A stretch of DNA of 50,622 nt from Coprinus comatus (Eukaryota > Basidiomycota > Agaricomycetes > Agaricales > Agaricaceae), in the NCBI GenBank assembly GCA_034638255.1, contig JAWPGT010000121.1:1-50622 (forward strand), written 5' to 3'. The position numbers and the translations under genes were made by a program. Every line of letters starts with the position of its first letter. Position 1 is the first letter of the stretch. The notes under the pieces are model-generated. The model did no database searches and was not told where the DNA came from. It saw only the letters and a list, made by a program, of their open reading frames with translations. Positions 1 through 12,230 of the stretch are shown here, piece by piece.

Positions 1-4
1 CCCA

Positions 5-1362
5 CTAATAACTGGCCTCCAACAATTCCAAGCTCTCCGTCGTAACCATTCCAATAAACTCGTTTTCTCCCATGTCACAACTATTCTCTGCAGAGCCACT
101 AAAGGCACCTTGGCTAAGAAACGGAAATTCAAGCACATCAGTAGTAGTTGAAGTGTCCTTGTATACCTTGAGAATCTCGCGAATGTAATTCAGAGTGGAT
201 TCCATCGCTCGTAAAGTTTCCATAATTGGATAATTGTGGTGCTGGATATCAACCACAGACTCTGCACCTATTAATACTCCCTCGCTTTCCATTCCTCCCA
301 ACAATGAAGGTTGTGAATCAAAAGCGTTGCTATCGCCATGGGATATTTTGGTGCTCCCACTGGTAGTTGGTTGAACATTTATATTCCTGGGAGGAGCTTG
401 AATTGGCCTTGCCGAATACCAGACAGGTGCTTTCCGAGTTCCTCGAGTAGTAGCAGTAGATCGAGTTCGACGACCTGTGGAAGTCGTAACAGTTAGAGTA
501 TTGTGTAGAAGGTTGCTAAGAATACGCTTGGATACTTTACATAACCCAATAACTTCAACATCAATTTCTATAACTAAATCTTCACTCCTGACTTTTGAGG
601 CCAATGCATCACCTGTACAGAAAAAAGTTGAGGTGCGGGTCTCTTCTGACCTACACAAGCGAGCCTGATATTTTGACTTGAGTCGGATTCACCATCACCA
701 TTGTATTCTGATTCATCTTCATCAGGTTCAACTTTGACAAAAAATGAGAACTGCGTCAGAATGAGAGAAATGTGAAAGATGACAAACGTGATAATATTGG
801 TGTCGGTCTCTTTTTTCTTCCTCCGCGAGCATTCCCATATTCCATTCTATCAACACCCTTTCCTTTTGAGGTCACAGCAACCAGGATCGCCATCGCCATA
901 TTTGTAGTAATATGAGCCTGAGCAGACCACAGTGGCAATCCAACATGACTAACACGAACACCACTTCCTCTAGGAGGAACAAGTTTCGCAAAATACTCAT
1001 ACTCCTTTTCCTCCAATCCCAATTTCTCCATGATCACCCTCTTTCTGAAAGCTTTCGTACGTGAACAACTATGGTGTGTTACAACACATAATTGACATCG
1101 TATACTTCTACGATCGCACTCAACTCTATAGCCTGGTTAGATAGTACATGACTCGCAAATCTAGGGAAATAAAAAATAAAACAAAATTCAATGACAGCAT
1201 CGGAAAAGAGGGTGTCAGAAATTTCACTTACATATTCCGGATCTCCGTTATTCAACCCCTTCAACCACGCCTTAGAACTCTTTTGGAACTTGGAATCCAT
1301 ACGCCCAAACCGGTAACCTCTGTCCATACTTCTTGTTGCGAGCCGTATCAAGCTCATCAAAA
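5..1362 (-). pseudogene. Family A copy A0 (Zn2Cys6-like protein), broken
   Basis: The three blocks of family A are recognisable on the minus strand. The end of the N-terminal exon lies at about 1238-1362 (FGRMDSKFQKSSKAWLKGLN..). The Cys-rich exon starts after an acceptor at about 1160 (ICESC..). The acidic and Ser/Thr-rich tail ends at a stop at 5. Compared with A2 the start exon is missing upstream of about 1340. A CAA to TAA change gives a stop just after the first two cysteines (about 1132-1140). The frame changes in the tail near 600-640, where the CVGQKRP.. reading and the TGDALASKVRSEDL reading lie in different frames. The same tail frameshift is seen in A4 at 39990-41490, so the two copies share a broken ancestor. 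Function of the family is unknown; the cysteine spacing suggests DNA binding. Certainly a paralogue of the other A copies; very probably not functional. Confidence 0.65.
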
Positions 1363-1738
1363 GAACAGGCAAATAAACGATCCTTGTTTGCACTAAGGAG
1401 TTCTTCTTTCCAGAACCTATCTGTGTCCAACATATCCTATCACCGTGACACAATTCATATGTCCATTAAAAAGAGGAAAAAATCAAGTCTGAAAAGCGCA
1501 CACACCTTTTGTAAGAAGCTTGAAACACCACCAGTAAGATCTTCGAGCACTTCACAACTTACAAGTCTGTCCACCATTCAAAAACGAATAATTTCCATGT
1601 AGTTTTGCGTAAGCCTTTTCAATGAGTAGAACCTAGGTCTCTCCTAAAGATCCTGAACGGGAAAAATATCAGGGTTATCAAATATTTGTGTAACTCGATG
1701 AACATCCACAGGAGTAAATGGATCTTCAGAACGTCGAA

Positions 1739-2018
1739 TTATCCCATACAAGCATCAATTCTTATCATTTTCGAGGTCGAAATCGATATCACTACATTTG
1801 TATACAACAAGGATTAATTAGTATTTGGATAGAAAAGATACAAGAGAAAGATAGGGAAAGCACGCACCGGAATTTTCGGTTCTTCGAACGACAATCTTTA
1901 TTAATTCTTTCAACCTTTTTGTAGAATCATCAATTGCCTTCTTCAGCTCTGATGTGACCAACAACCCAGGCTGTTGTTGTGCAAACGATACCATATGTAG
2001 AGTAGTTGCTGTAGCCAT
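1739..2018 (-). CDS. Possible small two-exon ORF, unknown
   Basis: An ATG at 2018 opens a 50-codon reading with a helical, charged middle (ELKKAIDDSTKRLKELIKIV). It reaches a plausible donor GTGCGT at 1867, and an acceptor TAG at about 1792-1794 leads to a short second exon that stops at 1739-1741. The 76-nt intron has a normal length for this window. Alternative splicing would read a different, acidic C-terminus and continue further downstream. I recognise no family, and I see no other copy in the window although most of the surroundings are repeated. It may be a remnant of a larger gene. Confidence 0.2.
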
Positions 2019-2037
2019 CGATTAGTGGTTGTGGTTC

Positions 2038-2530
2038 CACTGTAAGGAATACAACTGAGTTATGAGCACAACCTTTTATGGGGCTGTTCGTTGTGATGAC
2101 AGTATGTTTTGACGATCAAACCAAACCTTTAGTAAGAGCCTGAAGCGCTACAGCTTACATAGCGAGATTAACTTCCCAATTGTCGTCAGCATACATAGAG
2201 CACATCGGAAAAAAAAAACATTTTGTCTGGGAGTGAACCATGATAAGACGGTGTAAAAGCGAAGCCCCGAGTTTGGGAATCTCGGATATGAAGACAAAGC
2301 CTTCAGGCGATAAATTATGAACCAGTAGAGTCGTGACAGGGTAGTAACGAAGAGCAAGACATGTGGATGCAGTAGGAAGATAACAAGCACAGATAGAGTG
2401 AAGCATACTAATAAATGTTGGGAATAGAGGGTTGTCATTGACATAACGACACATGGGCACTAGTCAATTGATCAGCTATTAAGAAACAGTAGAGCAATAA
2501 TCATCATGTCGAGATGCGTGGTAATAGCAT
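2038..2530. repeat. Dispersed repeat block, also at 47053-47570
   Basis: This stretch is closely similar, in the same orientation, to 47053-47570. On the minus strand both copies give hydrophobic readings beginning M.MCRYV(N/D)DNPLFP (2155-2460 and 47167-47493). The two readings diverge by frameshifts, so they look like remains of a membrane-protein gene and not a live gene. No family recognised. Confidence 0.5.
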
Positions 2531-4200
2531 ATTCTAATTCATCTTCATCTTCAGACTCAGATTCGCCTTCTTTTGAATGAGAATAAGAACTGTGTCAAAA
2601 GGAGAGAGATGTGAATCTGACGGACTTGATAATATTTGTGCTGGTCTCATTTCGTTCTCCACGACCATTCCCACTTCCACTCCCATTATCATATCCCAAG
2701 AAAGAGAGAGAAAAACCGAGAACCAGAACACGGGGGATTACACCAAGCCCTTTTGGCATTAACAGGTACTATCGATTGTTAAACATTCCATTAGAACTCT
2801 GAGAAATCCTCGAAGTCAAAATCAAAAGAGAAGCAATGTTGAAGCAATCTAAGATGAAAGACCGAACAAAGAAACTGCAACTACGGCGTGCGCAGCGCAT
2901 ACATGCACCACATATTCCAATAGGATTCAAGTAATACCCGTTGAAAGATCATTGACTCGACTTCCTTATGACTCCTCTATACAACGTGGAAACAGAAAGC
3001 GAAACTCGTGGCGATGGTCACTGCGGAAAGAGATGCCTTAAGGGTTGGAGAATAGCGTGACATGTTGAGCGGGGTTATTGTTGGATGAATGATGTTCGGG
3101 ATCTTCAAATATTCCAGTATCGATGACACTTTTAATGCTACAGATGTCTTTATGTGGTTCTAGTGCATTATCAATATAGCTGAATATAAAAGATAGGCTT
3201 GTGACATACCAGTGCTCCATATTTTCCTATATTAAACCTTCGACAAATGTCTTGTGAAGTCAGGAATCGATAGAATGTCATGCAGACAATACGTATGACG
3301 CGAAACAAATTCAATATGCCGGGCATGGAGCACTTGCGAATTTCTCATTAAAGTCATCGACCATTGTGGCTGGCCTTTGTGTTATCACCACCGTACTATG
3401 ACAGGATACAGGAAAGGTAGTAGAGGTGGAGCTTGAAAAGGTATGCTGATGTTGTGTTGAGTACATACACGTACTGTATAAACGGCATGACTCACAATAA
3501 TACTAGTCCTTCCTAACCACAATGCATGCATCATCTACTACGCCATCCAGATATCCAAACGATAGCATACACGACCTGTCCAAGTACGGTTCCAATGTGC
3601 ATCCTATGCTTGGAAGCCACGGCAAGTACGGGAGTATTCAATGCTCAAACAAGCGAAAGTGCCGAGAGACGCGAGACTAGCAGCAAAGAGACGTGTGGAT
3701 TCCAGAGAAAGGCCAAATCTATGTCAGAAAAGGACAGACAGCGCAGATTGAGTGAAGCAGAGGATAAAGTGTTGGGAAGTGAGTGAGGTTTTGGCTATGA
3801 CGTGATGTGATGGACTAAAATAGAACGATGGCCAGAAATTAGAATGTTGAGTGAAATACACTTGTTATGCTCGAACTGTACCTCATGATTTTGATTTCAA
3901 GTCAAATCTCTACTTCTCTAAACCCCCCACAAAAATGCACTGAATATCAACAAGACGTCTAGGTATTGTTCCAATTTATGTTGATGATGTTCTCTCTGCC
4001 AGAGTCACCATATACATCACAACCTAAGTCATATTGTTTTCCTTGAAGTATCCAAGAACACCGAGCGACACAATAGTTTTTAAGATATGCCACCATGACT
4101 TGATCGCACCATCCTCCTCCCCAACTCAAACCACTTGGGCTCAGACATTTACGCAAGAAGCCAACCACTCGAATTCAGACTTTAGGAAAGAATACGATTG
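2530..4200. repeat. Array repeat with family A fragments, second copy at 47570-49660
   Basis: The block starts with a fragment of family A (minus, about 2540-2760, the basic-to-acidic linker). It continues with the A upstream flank (about 2700-2960), then a D-like stretch. It matches 47570-49660 in order and orientation, for example around 3526 and 49205 (GCATGCATCATCTAC..). The plus-strand reading 3526-3786 is shared in part with 49209-49481 but frameshifts between the copies, so I do not call it a gene. From 3790 to 4200 I see nothing coding. Confidence 0.5.
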
Positions 4201-4351
4201 TTAATGTTACAAAATGACAGAAACACACCATGATATTACAATCAACCCTTCTATTCTTTTTTTCTTGTCCCACTTGCGCACACTACTTTCGCTCAACAAT
4301 CTCATTATCCGCTACCATATGCTCATCAATTCTCCGAACCTTGAGGACTAT

Positions 4352-6126
4352 TTATGAACTACATTGGTATCCAATAACCTCCAGTTCTCCATCGTCACCA
4401 TCGTTCCAGTCAGCACATTTTGCTCCCATGTTCTGATTATTTTCTGCAAATCCATTAAGAGACGAAGGTTCAACTAAGTTGGTAGTTGAAGCGTTCACGG
4501 ATACCTCGAAACCCTCGCGAATATCATTTTCAAAGTTACTTCCATCACTCATAATGTTTCAATAATTTGTTTCATAGGAGTAGCGATGCTAGTACCAGAG
4601 GGACCAACTTGAACTACCCGACCAACCCCAGACACTGCACATTTTGATGCTCCTATCCCATCCATTTCTACCAACAACATTGAAGGTTTTGAAGCAGGTT
4701 ATTCAAGTTTGCTATTGTTGGCGCTCCTAGTTAGTTGAACATTTATATTCCCGAGGCGACCTTGAATCATTCCTAACAAATGCTTTCTGAGTTCCTCGAG
4801 TAGTCGTTGGGGTCTAAGACCATGAACAGAGAAAGTCGTGGTAGTCCAAGTATTACATTGAAAGCTACGATTTCGTTTGTATTCTCTGCAAGATCCGATG
4901 GCTTGGATGTCGGATTCTGTGACGAATCTTCAGTCCTGATGTTTGACGTTGATGCGTCACCAGCACCGATAAAGGGTTGCTTCTGACCTATACAATGCAA
5001 TCTTTTGATTTTCTTTATCAGAGGCGGATTCACCATCATTTTCGTCTCGTGTTCTAGTTCATCTTCCTTTGATTCAGCTTCCATCTCGGATTCGGATTCA
5101 ACTTTGAAAACTAGAATGAGACCCAAAATCAGGATCAGATCCGGAGACTGTGTCAGAAGGAGAGAAATGCTAGTGCGAAGCTGACGAACTTGATAAGGTG
5201 TTGGTCTCTTTTTTTTTCGTCTTCCACGACTATTTCCATTCCCATATTCCTTTCAGTACCTTTTCCTGTCCTCTTGGGTCTCTTCCTTGTCAAAACGGAA
5301 GTCAGAGGATTCGCAACCGGGCCCACCACCTTCATAGCAATAAGAGTAGACTGCAGTCGCAATCCAACACCGGTCCTAGTCTCAGTCCCGGCCACCTGTC
5401 CCGGAATCCTCATAAATACCAGTACCAACATGGCCATCAGAAACACCACTTCCTCTAGGAGGAACAAGTTTCACATAGTAATCATACTCCATTTCCTCCA
5501 ACATCAATTTCTCCATAATCATTCGCTTTCGAAAAGCATTTGTACATGAACAAACACGATATCTTTCATCACATAATTGACATCGTATACCCTTACAATC
5601 ACATCCAATTCTAGAAACCTGGTTGAATTATACATAATTCGCAAATCTAGAAACCAAGAAAACAAAAATTGAGTATGTGACAAGATGTGTAAGGCAAATT
5701 GCTCGCTTGGATGTAACTCACATATTCCGGACCTCCTTTATTCAACCCCTTCAACCATATTCTAGCACTCTTCTGAAACATAGAATCTATATATCCAAAG
5801 GGACTCCTATAAAGTTTAAAAAACTCGGTCCAAACATCAGACACTAAATCTCGACTTCGGCTCTCACTACTGTCAGTGTCAAGTTGATCCGCTTCAGACT
5901 CGCCATCCATGGCTTCCTGAATATTCGAATGAGCCACAACGTGTAGATGAACAGGAAAAAGGACATGTGAAGGAGGTGAAAGTGAAAGTGTGGCGGTAGG
6001 TGGTAAGTGACATCCGTTCATTAGTTGAGTTAGATTAATTTTGTAGGTGTAGTAAATAAGACATAGGGATAGACTGTATCTATGAATAACGAAGGCGAAG
6101 GCGAAGACAATACTGTGAGCGAACAA
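4352..6126 (-). pseudogene. Family A copy A1, best-preserved N-terminus
   Basis: A1 gives the longest uninterrupted N-terminal exon of the family, about 5715-6020. It reads through QEAMDGESEADQLDTDSSES, then VWTEFFKLYRSPFG and FQKSARIWLKGLNKGGPEYV up to a donor near 5720. The Cys-rich exon begins after TCTAG at about 5655 (ICELC..) but meets a stop within twelve codons. The basic linker (5153-5467, rich in KKRPKRTGK) and the tail (4773-5126, starting with acidic ESE repeats) are both readable. Later parts near 4352-4760 are frameshifted. The copy is therefore a pseudogene. The N-terminal reading is useful because A2 and A4 have lost about 13-20 nt in this exon and change frame there. Confidence 0.6.
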
Positions 6127-6296
6127 CCAAGAGACAAGAACGGTGACGGACGCTGCGGAGGGAAAGGGAGAGGGAGAGAAGGAGAGAGAAGCTCAGAGCC
6201 AAAACACTGCGGATGATACCAAGTCCTTTCGGACAGGTACTGCCACGGAGAGATCCTGCAGGTCAAAACCCAAGAAGCGTGCAACCTAAGAAAAAC

Positions 6297-6640
6297 GAAA
6301 CAAAGCAATTGTAACTGCGCAGCGGAGACATGCACCACATTCCAGGAGGAATAAACTTTCTTGAAGCGATATCCGATGTTGTTGGCCACATGTTCTGAAC
6401 GAGCCAGCGTAGATCAGGTGAAGCAGAGCGTAGCAGTTGCTGGTTGAGGGGAGAGAAGTCGTCCTTGTATGACGTGATGTTGACGTAATGTCAAAGCGGC
6501 ACTCGAAGTACAGAAACGCACTGACCAGGTCCAATCACGTTGACCGAACTAGGCTCCTTCATCACTGCTAAAGCTCTCTTTCACTGATTGGAAGCACATC
6601 AAATCATCCGTCACCACTTACATCAACCTTTCGGGGTGAG
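6297..6640. repeat. Segment D remnant upstream of C1
   Basis: This block lies between A1 and C1 and recurs almost base for base at about 21478-21780. It begins with the conserved A flank GCAATTGTAACTGCGCAGCG and then gives minus-strand hydrophobic readings (6286-6534) that are interrupted. Related but more diverged material lies at 16500-17330 and 41510-44640. No function can be read from it. Confidence 0.45.
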
Positions 6641-8210
6641 TTCATGCTGCATTTACTCAATCTAATGGCTGAACAGAATCCATATGTTCAGTTGTGTGTT
6701 TTTGTACAACGACTGACCATATCTTAACGGCCCATGGAGTAGAGGTTATGCAAGAGATTCACCTCATACAAATTAACTCCCAAGAACTACGGAACTTTGG
6801 CCACTGAGTACATGATACAAGCCATCGCTGAAAACATCATCACCCCTCCTCAACAATACACACCCCCAATCACAATCACTTTCGACGAAATTTGCACCAG
6901 ATCACTGTCCATGCTGCTCACAGTAATGTCGCTTATCGGAAGAAGGGGCTGGGATTGACTAGAGTCGAGGCGTTACAGACCTTGGAACTGGGGAAATGAG
7001 ATAGAGGCTCCAGGAATCGACACATATTATTATCCGGTGAGTTGTTTCTCGTTCGACTGTGTAGTACAGTACTCCCAAAGCTCACTCTCGCTCTCAGCCA
7101 ACAACATCACTTCAAATTTATGTTGCAATCAGAGCTAGAATTGTGTTTCATGAACCTATGCTTCAAGCAAGTGAATTGCCAAGGTTATTATGGTGAACAA
7201 AAGGACCAGTAATATTTATCTTGTAAGTTCTTTCTTTCCTTATTCCACACCATCGATCATCTTCACGTTCTTTGATAAACATTTTTCATCTACAGGAACC
7301 TCCAGGAAACCTCCTAAACTCGTGAAAAAGATACGTACGTTCTCAATCCTACTACAGAAAATAGATGTATCTGTATCTTTTGTATATTCGGTTTTGTGGC
7401 ATTGTCTATGATAAATCACAGAGATTATTGGCTGTCTCTTTTGACATTGTAGAGATCAATAATGTCATTTCGACAGAGGAGTAAAATTGGTCTATGTATG
7501 CTTGAAAACGAGGTGAGTTTTACGTTTTTTCTTCTTTCATTTCTTCTTTCCTTTTCCCTCTTTTTCATATTCCATTTCCTGAAACGCATACCCATCTGAC
7601 ATCGTTTTAAAGTAACTCATTTCAATACTTAATGCGTACCACGATCTTTGATCGAATCGAGTGTCACTGACATTGATTATATCCCGCCAACTTCTACGCC
7701 CTTCGACGACCCTCGTACCAAGAGTTCCGATACAGTACAAGACCATCTTCATCATCACGCTCTTCCTCAACTTTTGAATCAAACGGATTCAACTTCCTAT
7801 TAGGAATCCAGTTTGGAGTGTTCCTTCATGTTGGTTGACCTAATTTAAGCTACGTATCACCCAATTTCGCTTATATTCCTGACTGTGGTATTCAACAATG
7901 TCTCTTTCGCTGAGGGCCACAGGTACGACTCTTTTCATAACTTTAATTTCAATACACTGACGTCTCATCGTACTCACAAGGATTCCCTCAATAGTGATCT
8001 ATGGCAACAACAAACGAGAAACAGCGCAACTGGAGTACTGTGTATCTTTGATACAAATCACGCCGCTATTATATTCATGGTGCAACCTTGTAGTAGCCAG
8101 ATGTACTTTGTTACGTTAATGAATATGGTTGCAGAGAAGAGGTTTCAAAGAGAGAAACAAGGACTATGTTGGTGTGTGAGACGGATACCATAAGTATGTA
8201 GAAGGTATAT
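6640..8210 (+). pseudogene. Segment C copy C1, decayed plus-strand gene?
   Basis: Four copies of this block exist: C1 here, C2 at 17450-18370, C3 at 21790-23350 and C4 at 44640-46090. Intron-like boundaries are present (GTAAGT near 7221, TCTACAG near 7293-7299, GAAAACGAG/GTGAG near 7507-7516). The longest meaningful exon is the one best seen in C4. Relative to C4, C1 has lost bases around AAAATAGATGTATC (about 7358) and its reading ends at a stop soon after. A later plus-strand reading with VTDIDYIPPTSTPFDDP (about 7666-7800) may be a C-terminal exon. The minus-strand 81-aa reading at 7537-7782 is also conserved in C3, but the two copies are near-identical DNA, so this proves little. Function unknown. 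Confidence 0.35.
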
Positions 8211-8259
8211 TCCATCTCTATCGATTTAGTACAATACCTTTTTCTACGACTCCTGTTTC

Positions 8260-9147
8260 ATTCCTTGTTTCCTTAACTTTCCAATGATAAGTATACCATC
8301 TCAACTCTTTGAGGGCTCAAACATGTATTGCTTTAGTGTTAAAGACAATCACATATACTAGCATCGAACTTTCCTGCAATCAAGAGTAGGAAGAATATTT
8401 TATGTCACCCCTAATATTTCCGGAAAATCACCGGATTGCAATACCATGTTTTCGTTACACGGAGTCTGTTCCAACACTAGTGGTTAAGCCTAAGGACCAG
8501 TCAACTCTTCGGCATGATAATCTGTAGACAGGGATGGAGTCGATGGAGTTCTTTGTAGATCTTGTACTGCAGAGGACAAGGCTTGGTTTACGGTCCCAAG
8601 ACCAACGCCATCTGATTGTGAGGAGGGAATGATAACGTGTGAATCTTGACTGGTGGATGTCTCGTTGGGAAGAGGTGATGTGGGCCGACTGGATGTGGAA
8701 GTTGAAATCACATTCGTGGCTGATGGGATAACTGGCCTAGCAGGCACAACTAAAATGCTATTAGATGAATGTTGTTCGAAATCTTGCGATGATGAAAGAA
8801 CCGGTGAGACTGGATTTCGAGCGCCAACACCCGGTGTGGTGGTTGTTTCGTGAAAGTTGTTGGATTACAAGGGAGATGGTGACAAGGGTGTAGTAGATTC
8901 AGGTAGTGCTTCAGTAGAGTGTATTGATGGAGTGACTTGGCCAGTTATTTCATCGTGTAAGTCTGTTTCATGACATTTGTTGGATTGCAGGGAAGTTGAT
9001 GGGGAAATGATAGGATTCGGTGTAGTGGCCATAGGTAGATCCTCAGTAGTGTGTGTTGCTGAAACGATTTGGCCAGTGTCTTCGACTATTAGATATATTA
9101 CGAGAGGAGATAAACTTGCAACATACCAGAAGTGGATATATGCTCTT
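8260..9147 (-). pseudogene. Truncated duplicate of the DUF6535 gene 3' end
   Basis: This is an extra copy of the last exon of family B with its 3' flank, lying directly downstream of gene B1. The minus-strand reading 8490-8747 (SSRPTSPLPNETSTSQDSHV..) is the Ser/Thr/Pro-rich tail. Further upstream the tail continues in other frames to about 9090. It stops abruptly at about 9147, at a point matching the start of the tail intron in B1 (near 9960). There the sequence jumps into the B1 3' flank (ATTCCTTGTTTCCTTAAC, present at both 8260 and 9163). So 8260-9147 and 9163-9980 form a head-to-tail duplication. It has no membrane domain and is almost certainly non-functional. Confidence 0.6.
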
Positions 9148-9416
9148 TTTTCCTATTTTCATTCCTTGTTTCCTTAACTTTCCAATGATAAATATATCAT
9201 CTCGATTCCTTGAGGAATCAACATGTATTCGTTTACTGTTGGAGATAATTATATATATTGGTGACTAACTTTTCTCCGATCATTACTGACGACTACAAGC
9301 GTTCAAAGAATACTTCGTATCACCCGCTCATTCTGACAATTTAAATATTTCCAGAAAACATCCAGATTGCAATACAATAATGTTGTAGATTCAGTCCCAA
9401 CTTCCAAGACTAGTGG

Positions 9417-12230
9417 TTAAGCCTGAGGACTGGTTATCTCTTCAGCACAATAATGTGTAGAGTCTGAAGAAGTACTTTGTATATCTTGTACCAATGCAGA
9501 TGGCAAGGCTTGGTTTACAGTCCCGAGTCCAACGCCGTCTGGTTGTGAGGAGGGAGTGATAACGCTTGAATCTTGACTGGTGGATGTCTCGTTGGAAAAA
9601 GGGGGTGTGGGTTGACTGGATGCGGAAGTTTCAATCGTGTTCGTGGCTGGTGGGATTTCCGGCCTAGCAGACACGACTGAAATGCTATTGGATGAATGTT
9701 GTTTGAAATCTTGCGATGATGAAAGAACACGTGAAACTGGATTTTGAGCACCAACGCCCAATGCCGTAGCTGTTTCATGGTATTTGTTGGATTGCAGGAG
9801 AGTTGACGAGGAAGGTGTAGTAGATGTAGGTAGCACTTCAGTAGAGTGTATTGCTGAGGCGACTTGGCTAGTTGTTTCAGTGCGTAAGCCTTTGACTTTG
9901 AAGAAGCCATTAGATATATTACAGCAAGAGATAAACTTGCGGCATACCAGAAGTCGATATATGTTCTATGCTTCCTGATCTTTCGCCACCAGACACAACA
10001 ACCTCATGTATGCCCCATACCTCCTTCAATCCCATGTTAAAGTTGTGTATCACGGTCCATACAGATTGGAGATCTTCTTCATGACCAGGTCTAGGCAGTG
10101 TGGGTGGAATAGTGAAATGATCGGCGTGCAGGACAGAATATGTTGAGGACGAGTGTCGAATGTATTCTTGGGCAGCAGACAGTATTGCGTTGAGGGCTTT
10201 TTCAATCGAAGGGAGTATCATGGGTAGCTTATATGAGCGTTGTAGGATGTGTTTAGTATAGAGGAAAATGCCATCCAATGATTCTTCTTTGCCAATGAGG
10301 CACTTCGAGGCAAGGTCTTCTATGATTTTGAGGAAGGGTTTTGTATGGACTGAGGAGTAATGGTAGTCAGAGAGAGAGATAGCAGAGTACATGAGAAGAC
10401 GAACCAGAGCGAATAAAGCATTCATCACATTCCACAAGCAGCCCTCCAAGTAATTCTGCAGCATCTCTGTAGTGCACAGGGTCCACATAACGAAAGACCT
10501 TGTTGAATATTCGGACCAAGCATTGACACTTATGATCTGAGCTGAGTTTTTCCCGGAGTTTCTCGCAGAGATGATGTATGTGAGGAAGTAATAGAGTGGT
10601 TGGACACTTGCACAGTTCTTCCAAAATAGGAATTGTCTCATGCCCATGCCAAGAGTCTTGATCAATCACATGACAGGCAACAGCAACAGCATTCTCTGGA
10701 GTAACCCACGTATTCTCAGAACTCCTCAAGCTAGTCGCAATATCTTCTAAGAGATCTAGTGCAAATATTACTAAAGGAGTATATATAACATATATAAACT
10801 TTACCTGTTCGAGAATCACGATCCATATCGCCAATGGATTTCTCCAAAGCCGAAATATCTGACAAAGGTGCCACAGGACGTTTCAGTGAGACAGGTGACC
10901 TATTCCATTCTACTGTTGCGTCAATCGCTGCCTTCACACGAATCTTCTGGATAATTTCAGTGTCACTGTGGTTATTCTCTCCTTCAAATGATGTCAACAA
11001 GGCTTGCTCCTCCCAATTCCACTCGAGATCGGCAGGTGTATCCTTGTTCTTCAACTTCATCCGTGTCCCATCACAAGAAGCAAATACCATGCAAGAGTAT
11101 GCATCCAGGGCAACCGTAGTCACCTGTCTGTACTCGCATGATATCCACAATAATGATTGATTAATTGTTTCCACAGCCCCTGCTTTGTCTTTCCACCTTT
11201 TCATACCATTTGTATCATAGTCCATCCAGTTACCAATACCGTTCAATGTGTTCCAGAAGTCCAATTTTATGTTCAATAGTGGCAGATTGGTGATAAGGAA
11301 AAGCTTTTGGATGATTAAATGAAAAATCCATGATTGCGGGGACCGATATGGACAAAGCACAGGTCGAGGAAGGGCCTGGTCGTGTGCACAAGTTGGTTTC
11401 CCTACAAGGAAGAGAAATTGACAGGTTGGGAGAACAGTGGTACAGACAATAAATCCACCACATAGGGCGACAAGGAACGTCACAGGTCCAGAGGCAAGTG
11501 ACTTTGATTCCCATTGTGAGACCATGAACCCAACGAAGAAGAGACCAAGTGCAATCAGTAGGAAGAGTGGTAGCATATTGAGGATGATCAAGACACCCCA
11601 TGTCCGGAGACTCTCATGGCGTTGATGTTGCAGTAGGAGGTCATCTTTGTTCGATACACCTGTGATGTTCCTACCAAACTCTCGCAGCCATTGTAGGCAC
11701 AGAATCCCTCCCAGAACCGCAACAAGACTGAGTGCAAGGCTGACAGAGTACAGCACATTGATACGCTGATGATAGATGGAAGGTATTGTTGTTGGGTTGA
11801 GATTGATAGTGAGATTTGCTTGTGGGTTAGATTGGTTGTTGAGTTGTAGGACAATTGTTCGTAGTAAAAGTACTGTCATCTCTGAGGGATCTCCCTGTAT
11901 CGTCTTGGCGGCTTCAAGGGTAAAAGCCGTGACAATTGCGGAAAAGAGACCGGCCTATAACATATCATCAGAAACATCTTTTACAACACGGAGCTACTCA
12001 CAAAGATTAGAAGATTGTGTAACTCTTCCTTCCAAATGTCATATGTCTCCTTTGTTAATTGTTCGGCTTTTTTGTTTAAATATTCCCATCGTTTTGCGTC
12101 CGCTTCTTCATCAATAACCTTCAAGTTCTAAGTGCAAACACATCTTAGTATACCATCTTATTTCCTTGAATACAACAATACTTACTGGGTCTATTCCTTC
12201 AAACGCTACGTTCCTGGTGTCAGTAAACAT
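9417..12230 (-). CDS. DUF6535 family membrane protein (B1)
   Basis: Five exons can be placed: 12230-12186, 12127-12002, 11954-10805, 10755-9948 and 9895-9417. The start is chosen at 12230 because the next residues (RNVAFEGIDP) are conserved in copy B2. Residues about 20-240 match the basidiomycete DUF6535 domain. Charged KRWEYLNKKAEQLTKETYD is followed by four hydrophobic segments at about 58-76, 123-146, 176-202 and 213-240, with CLQWLREFGRN between the second and third. A soluble helical region follows, then a Ser/Thr/Pro-rich tail ending at 9417. Role unknown; probably an integral membrane protein. One oddity: exon 10755-9948 changes frame by one near 10455. A 46-nt intron (GTCTTTCG..CTGCAG, about 10454-10499) would cure it. 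Without that intron the gene is frameshifted. B1 lies downstream of A1 and C1 in the repeated cassette. Confidence 0.7.

Noticed and set aside
7537..7782. 81-codon minus-strand reading conserved with 22675-22920
   Set aside because: The two stretches are near-identical DNA from a recent duplication, and the older copy C4 (45500-45750) does not keep the frame.
10834..11160. Plus-strand reading over the DUF6535 gene
   Set aside because: Antisense shadow of exon 10805-11954.
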